DNA from: Pomacea canaliculata
Taxonomy: Eukaryota; Mollusca; Gastropoda; Architaenioglossa; Ampullariidae
Length of the DNA stretch: 64,000 nt
Direction of reading: 5' to 3'
Assembly (NCBI RefSeq): GCF_003073045.1
Contig: NC_037597.1
Span: forward strand, 451,501 to 515,500
The notes under the pieces were generated by a model. That model saw only the letters and a program-made list of their open reading frames with translations. It was not told the DNA's origin and searched no databases. Positions 21,216 through 31,506 of this stretch are shown piece by piece. The position numbers and the translations under genes were made by a program. Position 1 is the stretch's first letter, and each line of letters starts with the position of its first letter.

Positions 21216-22010
21216 TTATACTCCTGCGCTCACTTGTGACCACATCGACCAGGTCCTTGACCACCAGGATAGGAACGTCCTCAGACGCTGGCCGTAAACA
21301 TGTCCACCACCGCCACTCCTGAGTTTGTTTTAGCTGTAAGTCCTGTATGTGCCCTCGTGCCCACTCGTCAGTGACCGTCGTTACCTCACTGCCGGTGTCG
21401 AGCAACGCCATCACTCAACTGCCATAAATGACAACCTCCGCCGTCGGACACTTTCCAGTCAGGCCAGCTACACTTTATTTCCCTGTCATCCTGTTACGGA
21501 AAACGGGGGCAGTCACTTTCCCTGACCGGTCGGGCTGCAGTCCTCCGAGATGGTGTCAATCGCCGCCACTTCGACGCTCTGCGCCGCCTTCTACCTCGCC
21601 TGCTTAAATTCTGGAGCTTCGCGGCGTATTCGTCGACCACCTCATCACGTTGCTGTGGCACTGATGTCGACATCTTTCCGTTCGCCGTACGCCTCCACTA
21701 GGACACCCAAGATCTTTCTCGGCGTATCTCTTGCGTCATGCGGAAGCATCAACACTCGACGTCTGGCAGGTCCCTTTCCCAGCGAGCTCAAGATGTAACC
21801 ACGAGCCGCATTCTGACACATCGGGTTTATGGCGAGAGCTAACTCGACCTCTGTTTCAATCTCGTCGACACTCGTTGGTCCACCGGCAAACTACTGAAAG
21901 CGGACTAACTAGTATGCTCGTAGAGCCTCTGCCCACCCAACGGATAGCATCATGGTCCTCTCTATGTACTAATCTGTTCTGTCGTGGGCTTCTGCCCGTG
22001 ATGAACAAAT
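21216..22010 (-). mobile_element. Gypsy-type LTR retrotransposon remnant (gag end and protease)
   Basis: The minus strand contains MALLDTGSEVTTVTDEWARG. DTGS is the catalytic signature of retropepsin, and the surrounding ALLDTGSEVT is typical of Ty3/Gypsy elements. The sequence above it (to about 22010) reads in broken frames as a gag-like region, including RDTPRKILGVLVEAYGE. Stops and frame changes interrupt it. No LTR pair is seen. GC content is higher than in neighbouring DNA, suggesting a relatively recent arrival. Confidence 0.7.
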
Positions 22011-22039
22011 GTTTCTTTTGTTCAGCAGTGCTTTAGGCC

Positions 22040-22235
22040 CTTGGTCACCCAAGGTTTGTTGTTAGGATAAACATACACTGCCTTGATGGACTGGTGCAAT
22101 CAACACTATTTTACTCCTCACTTTTACTCCTAACTGTGTGTTAAATGTCTGTATGGGTATGTGAGCAAAGACAAATTTCTGTCCTCCTGGGCAGACAATA
22201 AAGTCTGTTTTGATTTGATTTTGATTTGATTTTGA
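22040..22235 (+). mobile_element. LINE family E (L2/Rex-like) 3' end
   Basis: Ends CTGGGCAGACAATAAAGTCT followed by TTTGATTTGATTTT repeats. The inverted sequence CAAATCAAACTTTATTGTCT occurs at 34.10 kb within a longer family E copy. The GACAATAAAG motif plus a simple repeat tail is a usual 3' end of this type of LINE. Confidence 0.6.
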
Positions 22236-23026
22236 TACTTTCTGCATCCTCAGACACATCAATAATTTCACTCTTTATCTGCTTCATCATCACTTTAAAG
22301 TTTGTTCACAGAAATGGAAGAAATTTATATACTCTGACAACACATTCTCTCCCAATTTTACCCTGCATTCATTATGATGACAAAAAATTTAACTCATTTT
22401 CAAATGTCATTTTAGCAAAACATAGATTGTACACAAAGCACTCCTTCAAACCACATCACTCTTACAGAACTCTTGTGGAAAAAAACAGACATGGACAAAA
22501 AAAATCTGAACAATTGTAAGAGTCAGGAATTTTGCTGTATTTCCAATCCTGGAGAAAGTATTAAAAACTATCACACTAGCATTTTTAACAATGGGTACAT
22601 ATGGAAACAATCACTCGTAACATAACAGAACTGGTGAGACAACCACCCCAAATGGCAAAACAGCTTATAGTGAAATGATCAACACTACTTCATGACACCT
22701 GTAATAGCAAGTCTTCAAAAAAAAAAAAAAAAAAAAAAATATGGATATACTTAATATCACTGCCATAAAATTATTGGGAATTTTGGCTGTAAGAATTTCA
22801 AACTGGTATCTGAAAACAATCAAAAGACCTTTCTGTGTGCTTAGAAAACTTTGGATAGTAAAATCTGAACAGCGTAAGTTTTCTTGTGAAGAGTATGAAT
22901 CTGTGTCTATTAAACTATGTTTACAGCCTCTGTTAATTGAAACGAGCATTGTGGTCTTCAAAACATGTTACAAAAACAATGACTATAGGCTTCAGTGATG
23001 ACAAAACGGAAAAGGTTCATGGGAGT
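22236..23026. other. 3' flank of TOMM20
   Basis: AT-rich, with an uninterrupted run of 23 A at 22717-22739. It is probably partly 3' untranslated sequence of TOMM20 on the minus strand. I could not fix the polyadenylation site. Confidence 0.4.
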
Positions 23027-23101
23027 TTACTCCAAATCATCTTCCTCTAGTGATGCTGACTGATCTCCTCCTCCAGCTGCGGCGCTGCTCATCATGAGAC
23101 G
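23027..23101 (-). CDS. TOMM20: TOMM20 exon 5 (stop)
   Basis: Encodes RLMMSSAAAGGGDQSASLEE, then DDLE and TAA. The acceptor is GCACAG. The Gly/Ala/Ser stretch before the acidic tail is variable in the family. Confidence 0.93.
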   Translation of the reverse strand, partial: RLMMSSAAAGGGDQSASLEEDDLE

Positions 23102-26100
23102 CTGTGCAAACATTTAAGTTGCAAATGTTATCAAATCAGGCCACCAAAATGAGCATATCTCATAAGATTTCAATACTTCACACCTCATCAAATACTCATG
23201 ATTTATACATGTATAAAAATATAAGTTATTTTTTTTTTACAAAATAAGCTTTTAAAGCACATTCTGTGGAAAAAAAATATTAAACTTTTTTCCCCATTAT
23301 TCTAGTAAAAAAAAAGTACAATGGAACTAATCATTACTGAAAACAGTGTATGAGGTCAGAGCATGCTCTCAGGATTTTTTTCTAATATATGTGTCTGCAT
23401 GGAACAGAGTAGATAAAGAAAGACAAATTTGTGACCACATGGTGAGAAGACGGGAAGAATCTAAATGTAGCATCTTGTTAGGTTCCCTGACACAAGAAGT
23501 ATCTTGCTGGGATGAGAGGATGGGACCTCTTTTGTTTTACAGGAAGAAATTGCAATGGTAGTTCCATCAAAGCATGAAGTAATATGAAAGCCATGCCTTC
23601 TTTGACATAATTTTTAAGACATATAGATGGTTAGCCAAAAGCACACAAGATAATCCCAAATAAAGAATACCTATGGATCAGAAAAACAGAACATGAAAAA
23701 AGCCTGGTTGCTTTGCTGATCAACAAGAGCATCAGATTGACTGTCAGATCAATAGCAAATGTAGGTTCTTTCTTGTCAGCAATTTGTTTGTGGAAACATT
23801 CATGAAACACAAACCATCTCTTTACAGCAGTTCAAACAAACTGACATTGTTGACAGTTAAGCATCATAATGACTACCTAACATACCTGTCCTGCTGAAGG
23901 CAGTCTCTGGATAAGGAGCTGGAATACCTGAGGAGGCAGTGTCTGCTGCAGCACCTGAAGCAGCTGCTGAGGCTGTCCACATACAGCAACAGCATTGCTC
24001 AGGTGTTCCACTCCATTCTCGATGTCACCTGAACACAAAAACAGAGATAGTTTTATACCTTCTTGTTTGTATGGATACTAAATTTGGTAGCACCATCAGC
24101 TAGGCTGATATACTCTGCTAAATATCTCAACTAAGTCGTTATGCAAATGCCTACTAAAGTCTATAATGCTCATGCAATATCTGATCTTTAATGTTTTGAA
24201 ATATGTTTGCGACACACATTGTTGAGAAAGTCCTTTTCTTGCAGTTACATACCAACCAGACCTTATTGATAACACATCTTTTTCCTTTCTTCTACTCAAG
24301 AACCAACAAAATATTTTAACATTAAAATAGAAAACTAAAAGTGTCACAAATCGTTCTTGCCACAAGCTTAGCTAGCAATCAGGCTAGTGTTCAGATCATC
24401 TGCTGATTTACTTTAAAAAGCCAATGCTTTTGCATATTAACACTTTTCTTTTTTGCAAATATAACAAATACCCACTCTGTTTTGTTACTTTTCTTCTTTT
24501 CTTATGTAAACACCTCCAGTACTTCACTGAAATTTTAATGAACTTTGCTACCTTAAACTTTCTGGCAATGATAACTTCCAAGGTTCAAAGGACCACCTGA
24601 ACATACCTGCTGCCAAGAGTTCCTCTCCCTGCTGCACTTCCTGAAGGAAGAAGCGCTGCATAGCCTCTGGGCTTGACAGGTCTGGCAGCTGCGAACAGGA
24701 TCAGCAATTATTTAATTGCCATCCACTTGACACATAGTATTCTATATAATATGGTATAACCTACACACAAATTAGTGTGTCACATTGCCCACAGAATAAT
24801 CTATACATGTTCTTACCAATGTTTTAATAAAAGTAGTCAATGTTTTACACATCATACACACATAACTTTTAGGGAACCTAAAACATTTCAGCTTTACACC
24901 AGTAAAGATGAGCAACTCAAGATGATGATGCTCACCTCTACTGGTCATCAAAAAATTATATAATCACACTTTCTGGGATGGGGAGGGAAATAGGACTGGT
25001 GCTGTACCCTAAAAAAACAATATCACGGCAAGACAACCAGCCCTGTAAACAGATGACATATGCAGAGCAGAACAGCCTGCCTGAGATAACTGAACCCAGG
25101 ACAGCACACCTTACTGGTGACAGGTACTATTGCACCACTGGGCCACCCAGAATATAGGGGGTCTGACCAAAAAGAGCCATATGGACTATTTTAACACCAA
25201 AAGTGGTACTATTGTAGCCATTTACACTATTTTAACATCAGTAGCGGTATCATTCTTCCTGTAGTGAAGACTGGCGCAAGACATGGCGGAATATTATCAC
25301 CAACAATCTTCCTGATGGTCATAGACTGGATTATGTGCAAGACAACCAAAGACAACAACACCGGTATCCAGTGGACATTCACCAAACAGCTAGAGGACCT
25401 GGACTTTGCAGATGACATTATTCTCCTATCTCATTGGCAACAACATGCACAAACTCAACTAAGTAAGCTAGCAGAGGAAGCTGAGAAGACTGGCTTAAAG
25501 GTCAAGAAAGAAGACCAAAGTGATGAGAATCAACAGCAAGCAGGATCTCTCAATCCAACTTCTAGGAGAGAACATCCTGGAAACAAATCACTTCGTGTAT
25601 CTAATAATAATAATATGACCTAGAATAAGATGGCCTGAAAAGATCTCCAACAGCTGCCTGTGGAAAAAAACCAGCCAGAATGCCACTAGCCAAGACATCA
25701 CAAAGCGCAAATGGTGCTGGATAGGACACACCCTGAGCAAACCAGCTGACACCATGGCCAGGCAGGCACTTGACTGGAATCCTCAGGGGAAGAAGAGAGT
25801 TTGGAGACCGAAGCAGACTTGGAAAAGAACAGTAGAAAGTGAGGCAAAGGACATCGGAACCACATGGGCCCAACTGAAAGGGGCTGCCCAAAACCGGGTC
25901 TGCTAGTGAGGTGTTGTTGCGGCCATATACTCCTCAAGGAAGCAACAATGAATAAACTGAACTAGTGGTATCATTGTATGTTTTTGAGTCTTGCAGGGGT
26001 TGAGGAATTGATGAATTGGCATTTTACATGGAGCCAGCAACTAAGGCTAGATCACAGCAAAGGTAGCCAGTCCTGTAAACAGATGTCACATGCAGAGAAA

Positions 26101-27926
26101 GAACTGAGTCTTGTTGATTAAAACATTTGTGGGGAAAGACCTCCCTACTCAGCATTACTTATTTTGGCTTAAGAATATTTCCTTTTGATCAGTTCTTTTT
26201 GAAATATTTCTACTACTGGCCTATTTCAGGGAGCATAGAGCACTTCTTATAAAATCTTCAGTGACTGGTTTTTCACAAAGAGGGTGGAGCACTTTCTTTG
26301 AAAAACATAACCAGGGCTTCTGCTTACGCAAAAAATTGCGTACAGTACGCATTAAAAGTTCGGAGGACACCTTCAATTTTCGTTCATGGGGTCCCCTTCA
26401 AATTTGGGCAAAGAACAGGGACCCCTTAAAAATCTGAAGAGAATTTAGCCTTAGCAGAAGCCCTGCATAACTGACAATTATTTAAAAAACATTTTCTAGC
26501 CATTTCTCCAATGAGCTAGGTTTGTGGTTTAACTTTTGACAGAGGCAATACAATTTAATGAACTATGTTATTCTTCTTAAATGTTTATGTAATAGGACAG
26601 CATATAATATTTTCACTTCATGCTCAGAGTATTCCACTAGCAAATTACTAAAAAAATCAATGTAGGTTTATTTATACAGCTATTTTTTACATTTTTTAGA
26701 AGTGAGTTTTGTAAGCACATTTACTCAATTAAAATGTCACTAAATTGTGCTTATAACTGCCTTGATGGAAAAGAGGGGGGAGGGTGATTCACACCAAGTC
26801 AGCTCTGTAAACAGATACCACATGCAGAGAAAGAACAGTGTGCCCGAGACAAGATCTGAACCCTGGACAGTCAATTCTCACTGAACTGGTGACTGGCGCG
26901 AACTGTTGCGCCACCAGACCATGCTGGAGACCACGATCGAGACATGTCACAGAGTTGTTAAAAAAAAGCTATTTATGTTGATACACATAAACCTAAAATG
27001 AAGGCACCGTGCCACACAACTTAAAGATAATTTATCACAGGCCAAACTTCCTTTAAGGAAAGAACAAAATTAAAAAATATTTTGTGTAATTTTGTTGTTG
27101 TTGTTGCTTAAAGCAGGTAGATCAAAGAACTACAGTCCTAAAAATTGAGCACAAAAAATAGGTTTCAAAGAATGAACTTCAAAAAATTTCTTTTTGCAGC
27201 AGTAAAATCATATAGTCTTCAAAATGGAAAAACACTCATAATGCCATCACGTAAAGATACTGAATCAATCCATTTAAAACTTTAAATTATCTTACCACGT
27301 TTGATAATGTTCAATGATCGGGCTGTCCAATGCAGCAAGTTAGCTCATTGACCTATAACTATTAAATTGTGTTTATTGAAGTTCTTTCATTGTTACTGTA
27401 CCTGAGTTTTCGACTGGGCTTGTTTTTGCTGCCTCAACTTTTTCCTTTCTGCAAATACGCAAAGAATAAATTTCTTAGGTTTATCCACGCACTTACATGG
27501 TATGTGATAAACTCAAAGAGCTGCATGCATACTATAACGTGCAATGTGACCCTTAGAATGACCTGTTCATCTGATGAAATGAACATCGACCATCGAGATG
27601 AAACTCTTTCAGAACTGATTATACAGCACCATTCAATGTAAGAAATCTGTAATTTTCATAACCTGGTCATAATAAAAGAATGGCACTAAAAACACCTAGC
27701 ACAAAGATGCGAATTACTTCATATTTTCGGATAGATCATTAGAGGTGGACATCGACTCATAATTGTCATTTTCTCAGAGACAGTTGATTTAACTATACTT
27801 ACTTTCTCGTAATTTCTGCTTAAAATCGGGATCACTTCTCCTTTTCTGATCAAAATAAATGCAATAGCCTATGAAACAAAGGCCTGCGCCTGCGGCAGCG
27901 ATTCCTAACGTCGTTCTTGACATCAT
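23027..27926 (-). CDS. TOMM20: Mitochondrial import receptor subunit TOM20 (complete, 5 exons)
   Basis: TOM20 is the outer-membrane receptor that binds amphipathic presequences and passes them to the TOM channel. Exons 27926-27803, 27448-27402, 24688-24607, 24028-23886 and 23101-23027 join in phase to 156 residues. There is an N-terminal membrane anchor, LGIAAAGAGLCFIGYCIYFD, then basic QKRRSDPDFKQKLRE, a Lys/Gln-rich linker, and the receptor domain with FFLQEVQQGEELLA, GVEHLSNAVAVCGQPQQLLQ and VLQQTLPPQVFQLLI. It ends in an acidic tail (EEDDLE), as in vertebrate TOM20 (about 145 residues). Two adjacent ATGs (27926, 27923) could start translation; the first is used here. The intron between exons 2 and 3 (2.7 kb) is full of repeats. 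Confidence 0.97.
23886..24028 (-). CDS. TOMM20: TOMM20 exon 4
   Basis: Encodes DIENGVEHLSNAVAVCGQPQ, QLLQVLQQTLPPQVFQLLIQ and RLPSAGQ, the main presequence-binding helices. Phase 1 entry, phase 0 exit. Confidence 0.96.
24607..24688 (-). CDS. TOMM20: TOMM20 exon 3
   Basis: Encodes LPDLSSPEAMQRFFLQEVQQ, GEELLAA. The acceptor is TTCGCAG and the donor CAGCAG|GTATGT. Confidence 0.95.
24975..25150 (-). mobile_element. tRNA-derived SINE (family S), copy 1
   Basis: Read on the minus strand it begins with a tRNA-like head (AGTGGTGCAATAGTACCTGT, then GGGTTCAGTTATC as B-box) and continues through the block whose plus-strand form is CAGCCCTGTAAACAGATG. It shares this layout with copies at 26.0, 26.8, 50.7, 55.4 and 55.7 kb, all on the same strand. 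Confidence 0.7.
25255..25966 (+). mobile_element. LINE family C, copy 1 (5'-truncated, internally deleted)
   Basis: RT frame: VKTGARHGGILSPTIFLMVI, then [20 protein letters not shown] (catalytic FADD). It shares long stretches with the copy at 51.7 kb but lacks about 230 bases between the AACATCCTGGAAACAAATC and GGCCTGAAAAGATCTCCAAC segments, replaced by a short AATAATAATAAT-like patch. It ends in the family tail (CTCCTCAAGGAAGCAACAAT). Nine-base direct repeats GGTATCATT at 25246-25254 and 25967-25975 look like a TSD. It lies in a TOMM20 intron, antisense to the gene. Confidence 0.8.
25995..26110 (-). mobile_element. SINE family S, copy 2 (truncated)
   Basis: Contains GAGCCAGCAACTAAGGCTAG and CAGTCCTGTAAACAGATGTC, CACATGCAGAGAAAGAACTG, but the tRNA-like head is missing. 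Same orientation as the other copies. Confidence 0.65.
26312..26465. mobile_element. Miniature inverted-repeat element, family M (short form)
   Basis: Ends CAGGGCTTCTGCTTACGC and TTAGCAGAAGCCCTG; 13 terminal bases pair perfectly. The six bases CATAAC flank both sides (26306-26311, 26466-26471). Both ends and the adjacent GGGGTCCC-type blocks match the 559-bp element at 29.63 kb in the opposite orientation, so this is an internal-deletion derivative of it. Confidence 0.85.
26770..26930 (-). mobile_element. SINE family S, copy 3
   Basis: The plus strand shows CAGCTCTGTAAACAGATACC, ACATGCAGAGAAAGAACAGT, ATCTGAACCCTGG and TGCGCCACCAGACC. Read in reverse this gives an A-box TGGCGCAACAGTTCGCGCC and a B-box-like GGGTTCAGATC, so the SINE is on the minus strand. 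Confidence 0.7.
27402..27448 (-). CDS. TOMM20: TOMM20 exon 2
   Basis: A short 47-base exon encoding (K)RKKLRQQKQAQSKTQ. The split Lys codon (A|AA) restores frame with exon 1. Acceptor TTTGCAG, donor CAG|GTACAG. It corresponds to the charged linker after the membrane anchor. Confidence 0.92.
27803..27926 (-). CDS. TOMM20: TOMM20 exon 1 (start)
   Basis: Encodes MMSRTTLGIAAAGAGLCFIG, YCIYFDQKRRSDPDFKQKLR. It holds the hydrophobic anchor and the FIGYCIYFD.KRRSDP signature that is diagnostic for TOM20. Donor GAAA|GTAAGT. Confidence 0.97.
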
Positions 27927-27981
27927 CTCAATACCACGCTGCAGGTAGAAGTTATATGGCAAGCCAAAACGGAGCAGGTAG

Positions 27982-28001
27982 TGACGTAAACGCATGCGCA
28001 C
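27982..28001 (-). promoter_or_regulatory. CRE plus NRF-1-like sites upstream of TOMM20
   Basis: TGACGTAAACGCATGCGCAC begins 56 bases upstream of the start codon. It combines a CRE half (TGACGTAA) with GCATGCGC, the palindromic core bound by NRF-1, a known activator of nuclear genes for mitochondrial proteins. The motif match is direct; function is inferred. Confidence 0.55.
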
Positions 28002-28179
28002 ACTGATGGGATAGGGTGTGGGCCAGCGTCGTCAAGAGAGAATGTACACAGGCTTGATGATGATGATCGATGTCGATTTGTAATGCGCAGATATCCATTC
28101 CGAAGAATGCTCATTGCGCACAAAAAACAAAAGAACAAAAAATAAAGTGAACAAATATATAAAACACCAGGAAAGTAAA

Positions 28180-28255
28180 AAATAGAGACAGAAGTGATTC
28201 TTTTTTGAAAGAAACAGATGGGTCTTCAGCCTTTTTCGAAACGTGGTTGCTTCAG
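28180..28255 (+). repeat. Interspersed repeat fragment
   Basis: Contains GAAACAGATGGGTCTTCAGC, a block of the same general type as the AAAGATGYRTTTT repeats at 9.5 and 32.2 kb. Low similarity, short. Confidence 0.3.
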
Positions 28256-28639
28256 GCTTCTATGATTTGACTGTGAGTATGCAGCCGCAGAATTCTCATG
28301 TCCCAGAAGTCATCCCTATCCCACTGCTGGATTGTTACTCCAAAAATAAGAAGTCATATCCTACTATACATGTAAATAATAATTATGTGAGAATTTATAG
28401 AGTGCGATATCTCGGCCCAATGCAAACTCGTTGTGCTGAACAAGATCACGAAATAGAAAGATGAACAGTGATGATGATGTCTGTTTGTAATGCGCAGGTA
28501 TCCATTCAGAAGAATGCTCATTGCGCAGCAAAAAACAAAAAAGTGCGAAGACTCGCTGCACTCCGGCAGTAAAGGGTGGTCACTATACAGATTTTAATGT
28601 TAACGAATCCAGGGAATAAGGGTTAGTGGCATCAGGAGA

Positions 28640-28705
28640 ATAATAATAAACGCAAAATTTAAATAGTGCATACTCACATTCCTAAGGAGCATGCTCTCAG
28701 TCTCA
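28640..28705 (-). repeat. LINE family F 3' end, inverted
   Basis: AATAATAATAAACGCAAAAT followed by AGTGCATACTCACATTCCTA and GAGCATGCTC is the reverse complement of the ends at 12.85 and 40.5 kb. Confidence 0.55.
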
Positions 28706-29625
28706 GCGATGAAAAACTAGACATGGGTAAACGTGTGAGGGACAGAAGTACTATCAACAACATTTGAACTACAGATCGAAGAATTTACTGATCATGATCG
28801 ATAGATTACAAAAAATACAGAAAACGCAGTTAACATGCAAGGACTGAGATTATCGGGTTGTTTTTTGCAAAAGGAAAATGAGTAGGGAAGTAGGAAAAAG
28901 CGGATAAGAGGGGAATTAGGGTGTGAAAAAGGCTAGCATTGTGTGGACTGTTGCATGTTATGAGAGATGTGTTTTAAGTGCATACAGTGAATATTGAAAA
29001 ATCTTCAGAATATTAAGAAATGTTTTGAAACTGCAAAATGGTGATCGTCGCTTCAGTTTATTCACTGCAACTCCAGGTTGGTGCCGAAGTGAGTGAAGTA
29101 CCGCGGAATGGAATCTAGCCAATAGTTTCAAACATGCAGTTCCCACTTCAAAATAACATTATACACAATCCAGCTGCAAAAGTGAACAAGGAAGAAACTG
29201 TAGCAAAAGTACATATAAATACGGTCCAACACTTTTATCCAAATCAATGCATTACCACAACACAGAAACACAAATCAAAGAGAGGCGATACAGATACACA
29301 GAAAATAGACCTCTCCAACTGCTTTTATTTTCTGCACTCGACAACTGCACAAACCCTACATTAACTCATTTTTTTGACATAACAGTGCAAATCTTGGCAC
29401 AAACATGGGTTATGGACGCCACATCACTTCTGAAGGTTCATTAACATTTTTATTTAACATTTGTATTGTACAGCATCCCAGTCAAAACAGATTGCATTCT
29501 CTGTATTGACCAATAAATAATAAAGAGAAAATACAATTTAAAAAACAACCAAGTAATGATGACACTTTAATGCATAAAACAAGCATAATCGTGTAATAAA
29601 TAAATTAATAAAATCAAGCTTAACT
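28706..29625. other. Intergenic, nothing certain recognised
   Basis: AT-rich sequence with short frames only. The part near 28960-29050 may be the distal section of an interspersed repeat (AGATGTGTTTTAAGTGCATA). Confidence 0.35.
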
Positions 29626-30184
29626 CCGGGCTTCTGCTAAGGTTAAATTCTTTGGGGTCCCAGGGACCCCTTCTTCAGATTTCTAAGGGGTCCCAGGTTA
29701 GCTCTAAGGGGTCCCATGAGAAAAGCTGGAAAAAATTACCCCCAGCAAATCACCATACTTTGTTCAACTGCCTTTCGGGCACACAAAGCACTGTAATGTC
29801 TAGTCAGAAATGGCGAGATTTCTGTGCCATGAAGAGTGAGCAAGCATCTGTGATGAGCTTATGCTCACTGTACCTGGGGTGCTCCCTTTCTTTCCGTTTC
29901 TGACACGATGATTTTAACCACGCTGTCAACGACATCTTGCAAATAGGTTAGTGGAATTCTTCCCGGTAAGGGGAAAAAACTCAGTGCAAGGGAAGTAACT
30001 CTCACCTTGTAGCAGACACCAATAGACTGGGCTACGACGTCAGACACTACACTTACCCAATTTTGTATCTGTTCTTCCCCCAAATTTGAAGGGGTCCCTT
30101 GGGACCCCATTGACGAAAATTGAAGGGGTTCTCCAAACTTTTAATGCGTACTGTACGCAATTTTTTGCGTAAGCAGAAGCCCTG
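29626..30184. mobile_element. Inverted-repeat DNA element, family M (long form, 559 bp)
   Basis: Left end CCGGGCTTCTGCTAAGG, right end GCGTAAGCAGAAGCCCTG. Seven-base flanks CTTAACT occur at 29619-29625 and 30185-30191. Near each end lies a palindromic GGGGTCCC/GGGACCCC block (29659-29680 and 30090-30107). Two opposed 80-codon frames in the middle (plus 29652, minus 30110) both begin Met-Gly-Ser-Gln-Gly because they start in the same palindromic repeat; neither resembles a known transposase. The superfamily is not assignable from the 6-7 bp TSD. Confidence 0.8.
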
Positions 30185-30191
30185 CTTAACT

Positions 30192-31260
30192 AATTAAAAA
30201 TACCATTTAAAAAGAAATTCCTATGATGCATAGTACTTGGCATAGGAAGAAAAAAAAAAACAAAAAACTAATTTGCTTGGCGTTTCACATGTAAGGGTTA
30301 AAGTTTTCTTTGATTTCAAGGTGTGTATCATGGCGTCCAGAACAACATATGTTAATGCATGGTAAGCTCCCCTAAATGTTGTTCCCAGATCATCTACTCA
30401 AAGCACTTTTACTCCACACTTTATACTTACAGAAGCAGACAGCTGAGTGATTAAAGGAGTCCCAAACCGACTTGCTGGTATATTGCAGACATTAATTTCA
30501 CTTGCCTTTACTTCTTCTATTCCAGATCAGTCTATAAAACCAGTACCTCATAAGTTTGGAACGTCCTGCACAAGAAACTTTTTTTGGTAAAGCTCCGATG
30601 ATTTTTTCTATTCACTATGCTGATGCTGCCCAGGTCATATCAGTCTAGTTGTCTGTCAGTCTTAAAGACTCAAACATCCTTAACCTTTCATAAGCTTTGT
30701 AAAGTGTAACCCACAGCATTAGGCTTGACGTTTGTGCACATATATGTGTGTGTGAAGAAAATGACATTCTACTATTGCCATGGAATCTGACAAAATTGAT
30801 AATCTTTATATAAGAACCAATGATTTAATGGAGAAAATAATCCACCAACACCACCTTTAAGAATAAGGAAAATAATATTGAAAAAGGAATGAAAAGCATA
30901 AATGCTATCAATAAATAAAATAAACTTGAAACAGAAACTCCAAAATCTCAAACACCACTTTAAAATGACAGCATTTTGTGGTATTTAGTTTCTGGACAAA
31001 AATCTATAAACATCACAAATAATACTTTGTTGATGATCATTGGATCACTATAATACAAATAATTTACAAACACATAATCATAGCAAAGAAATTACTGGTA
31101 AGCATTGAAAGTGCTTACTGCTCTTCTCAACTTCAATGTTTTCAGATCCAGCAATGTGTGTGCTTCAGAGCTGCAGATCTAAAGATAACTATTCTAACTG
31201 TAGAAATCACGAGACTGTTAAAACGTCTACTTTCTTCTTATAAGGCTGCCGGCTAGCATT
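30192..31260. other. Intergenic, nothing recognised
   Basis: AT-rich, without coding signal or recognisable repeats apart from short A-runs. Confidence 0.4.
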
Positions 31261-31268
31261 GTTTAGAT

Positions 31269-31498
31269 CAGGGGTGGGCAATTAATTTTCCCAAGGGGCC
31301 GGATGAGAAACTGGAATGGTTCTAGAGGGCCGGATGAGAAACTGGGATGGTTCTAGAGGGCCGGACTAATATAGTTAACTCAGTTTTACCCAATACTGTA
31401 TATATAGTATATTTACTGGTGGGCGGCCAGCGGGCGGGCCGGTCAGAGACAGGAGGCGGGCCGGATCCGGCCCGCGGGCAGGCGTTTGCCCAGGTCTG
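31269..31498. mobile_element. hAT-type miniature element with internal duplication
   Basis: Begins CAGGGGTGGGCAATTAATTT and ends GGCGTTTGCCCAGGTCTG, the CAGGGGTGGGCAA/TTTGCCCA type of hAT terminus. Perfect 8-bp TSD GTTTAGAT at 31261-31268 and 31499-31506. A ~32-bp block (GGCCGGATGAGAAACTGG...) is present twice in tandem (from 31297 and 31329). The right half is very GC-rich (CGGGCCGG runs). Confidence 0.93.
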
Positions 31499-31506
31499 GT
31501 TTAGAT

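Noticed and set aside
29652..30110. Opposed frames inside element M as host genes
   Set aside because: Both start in the palindromic GGGGTCCC block and lie wholly inside a TIR-bounded mobile element. Neither resembles a known protein.
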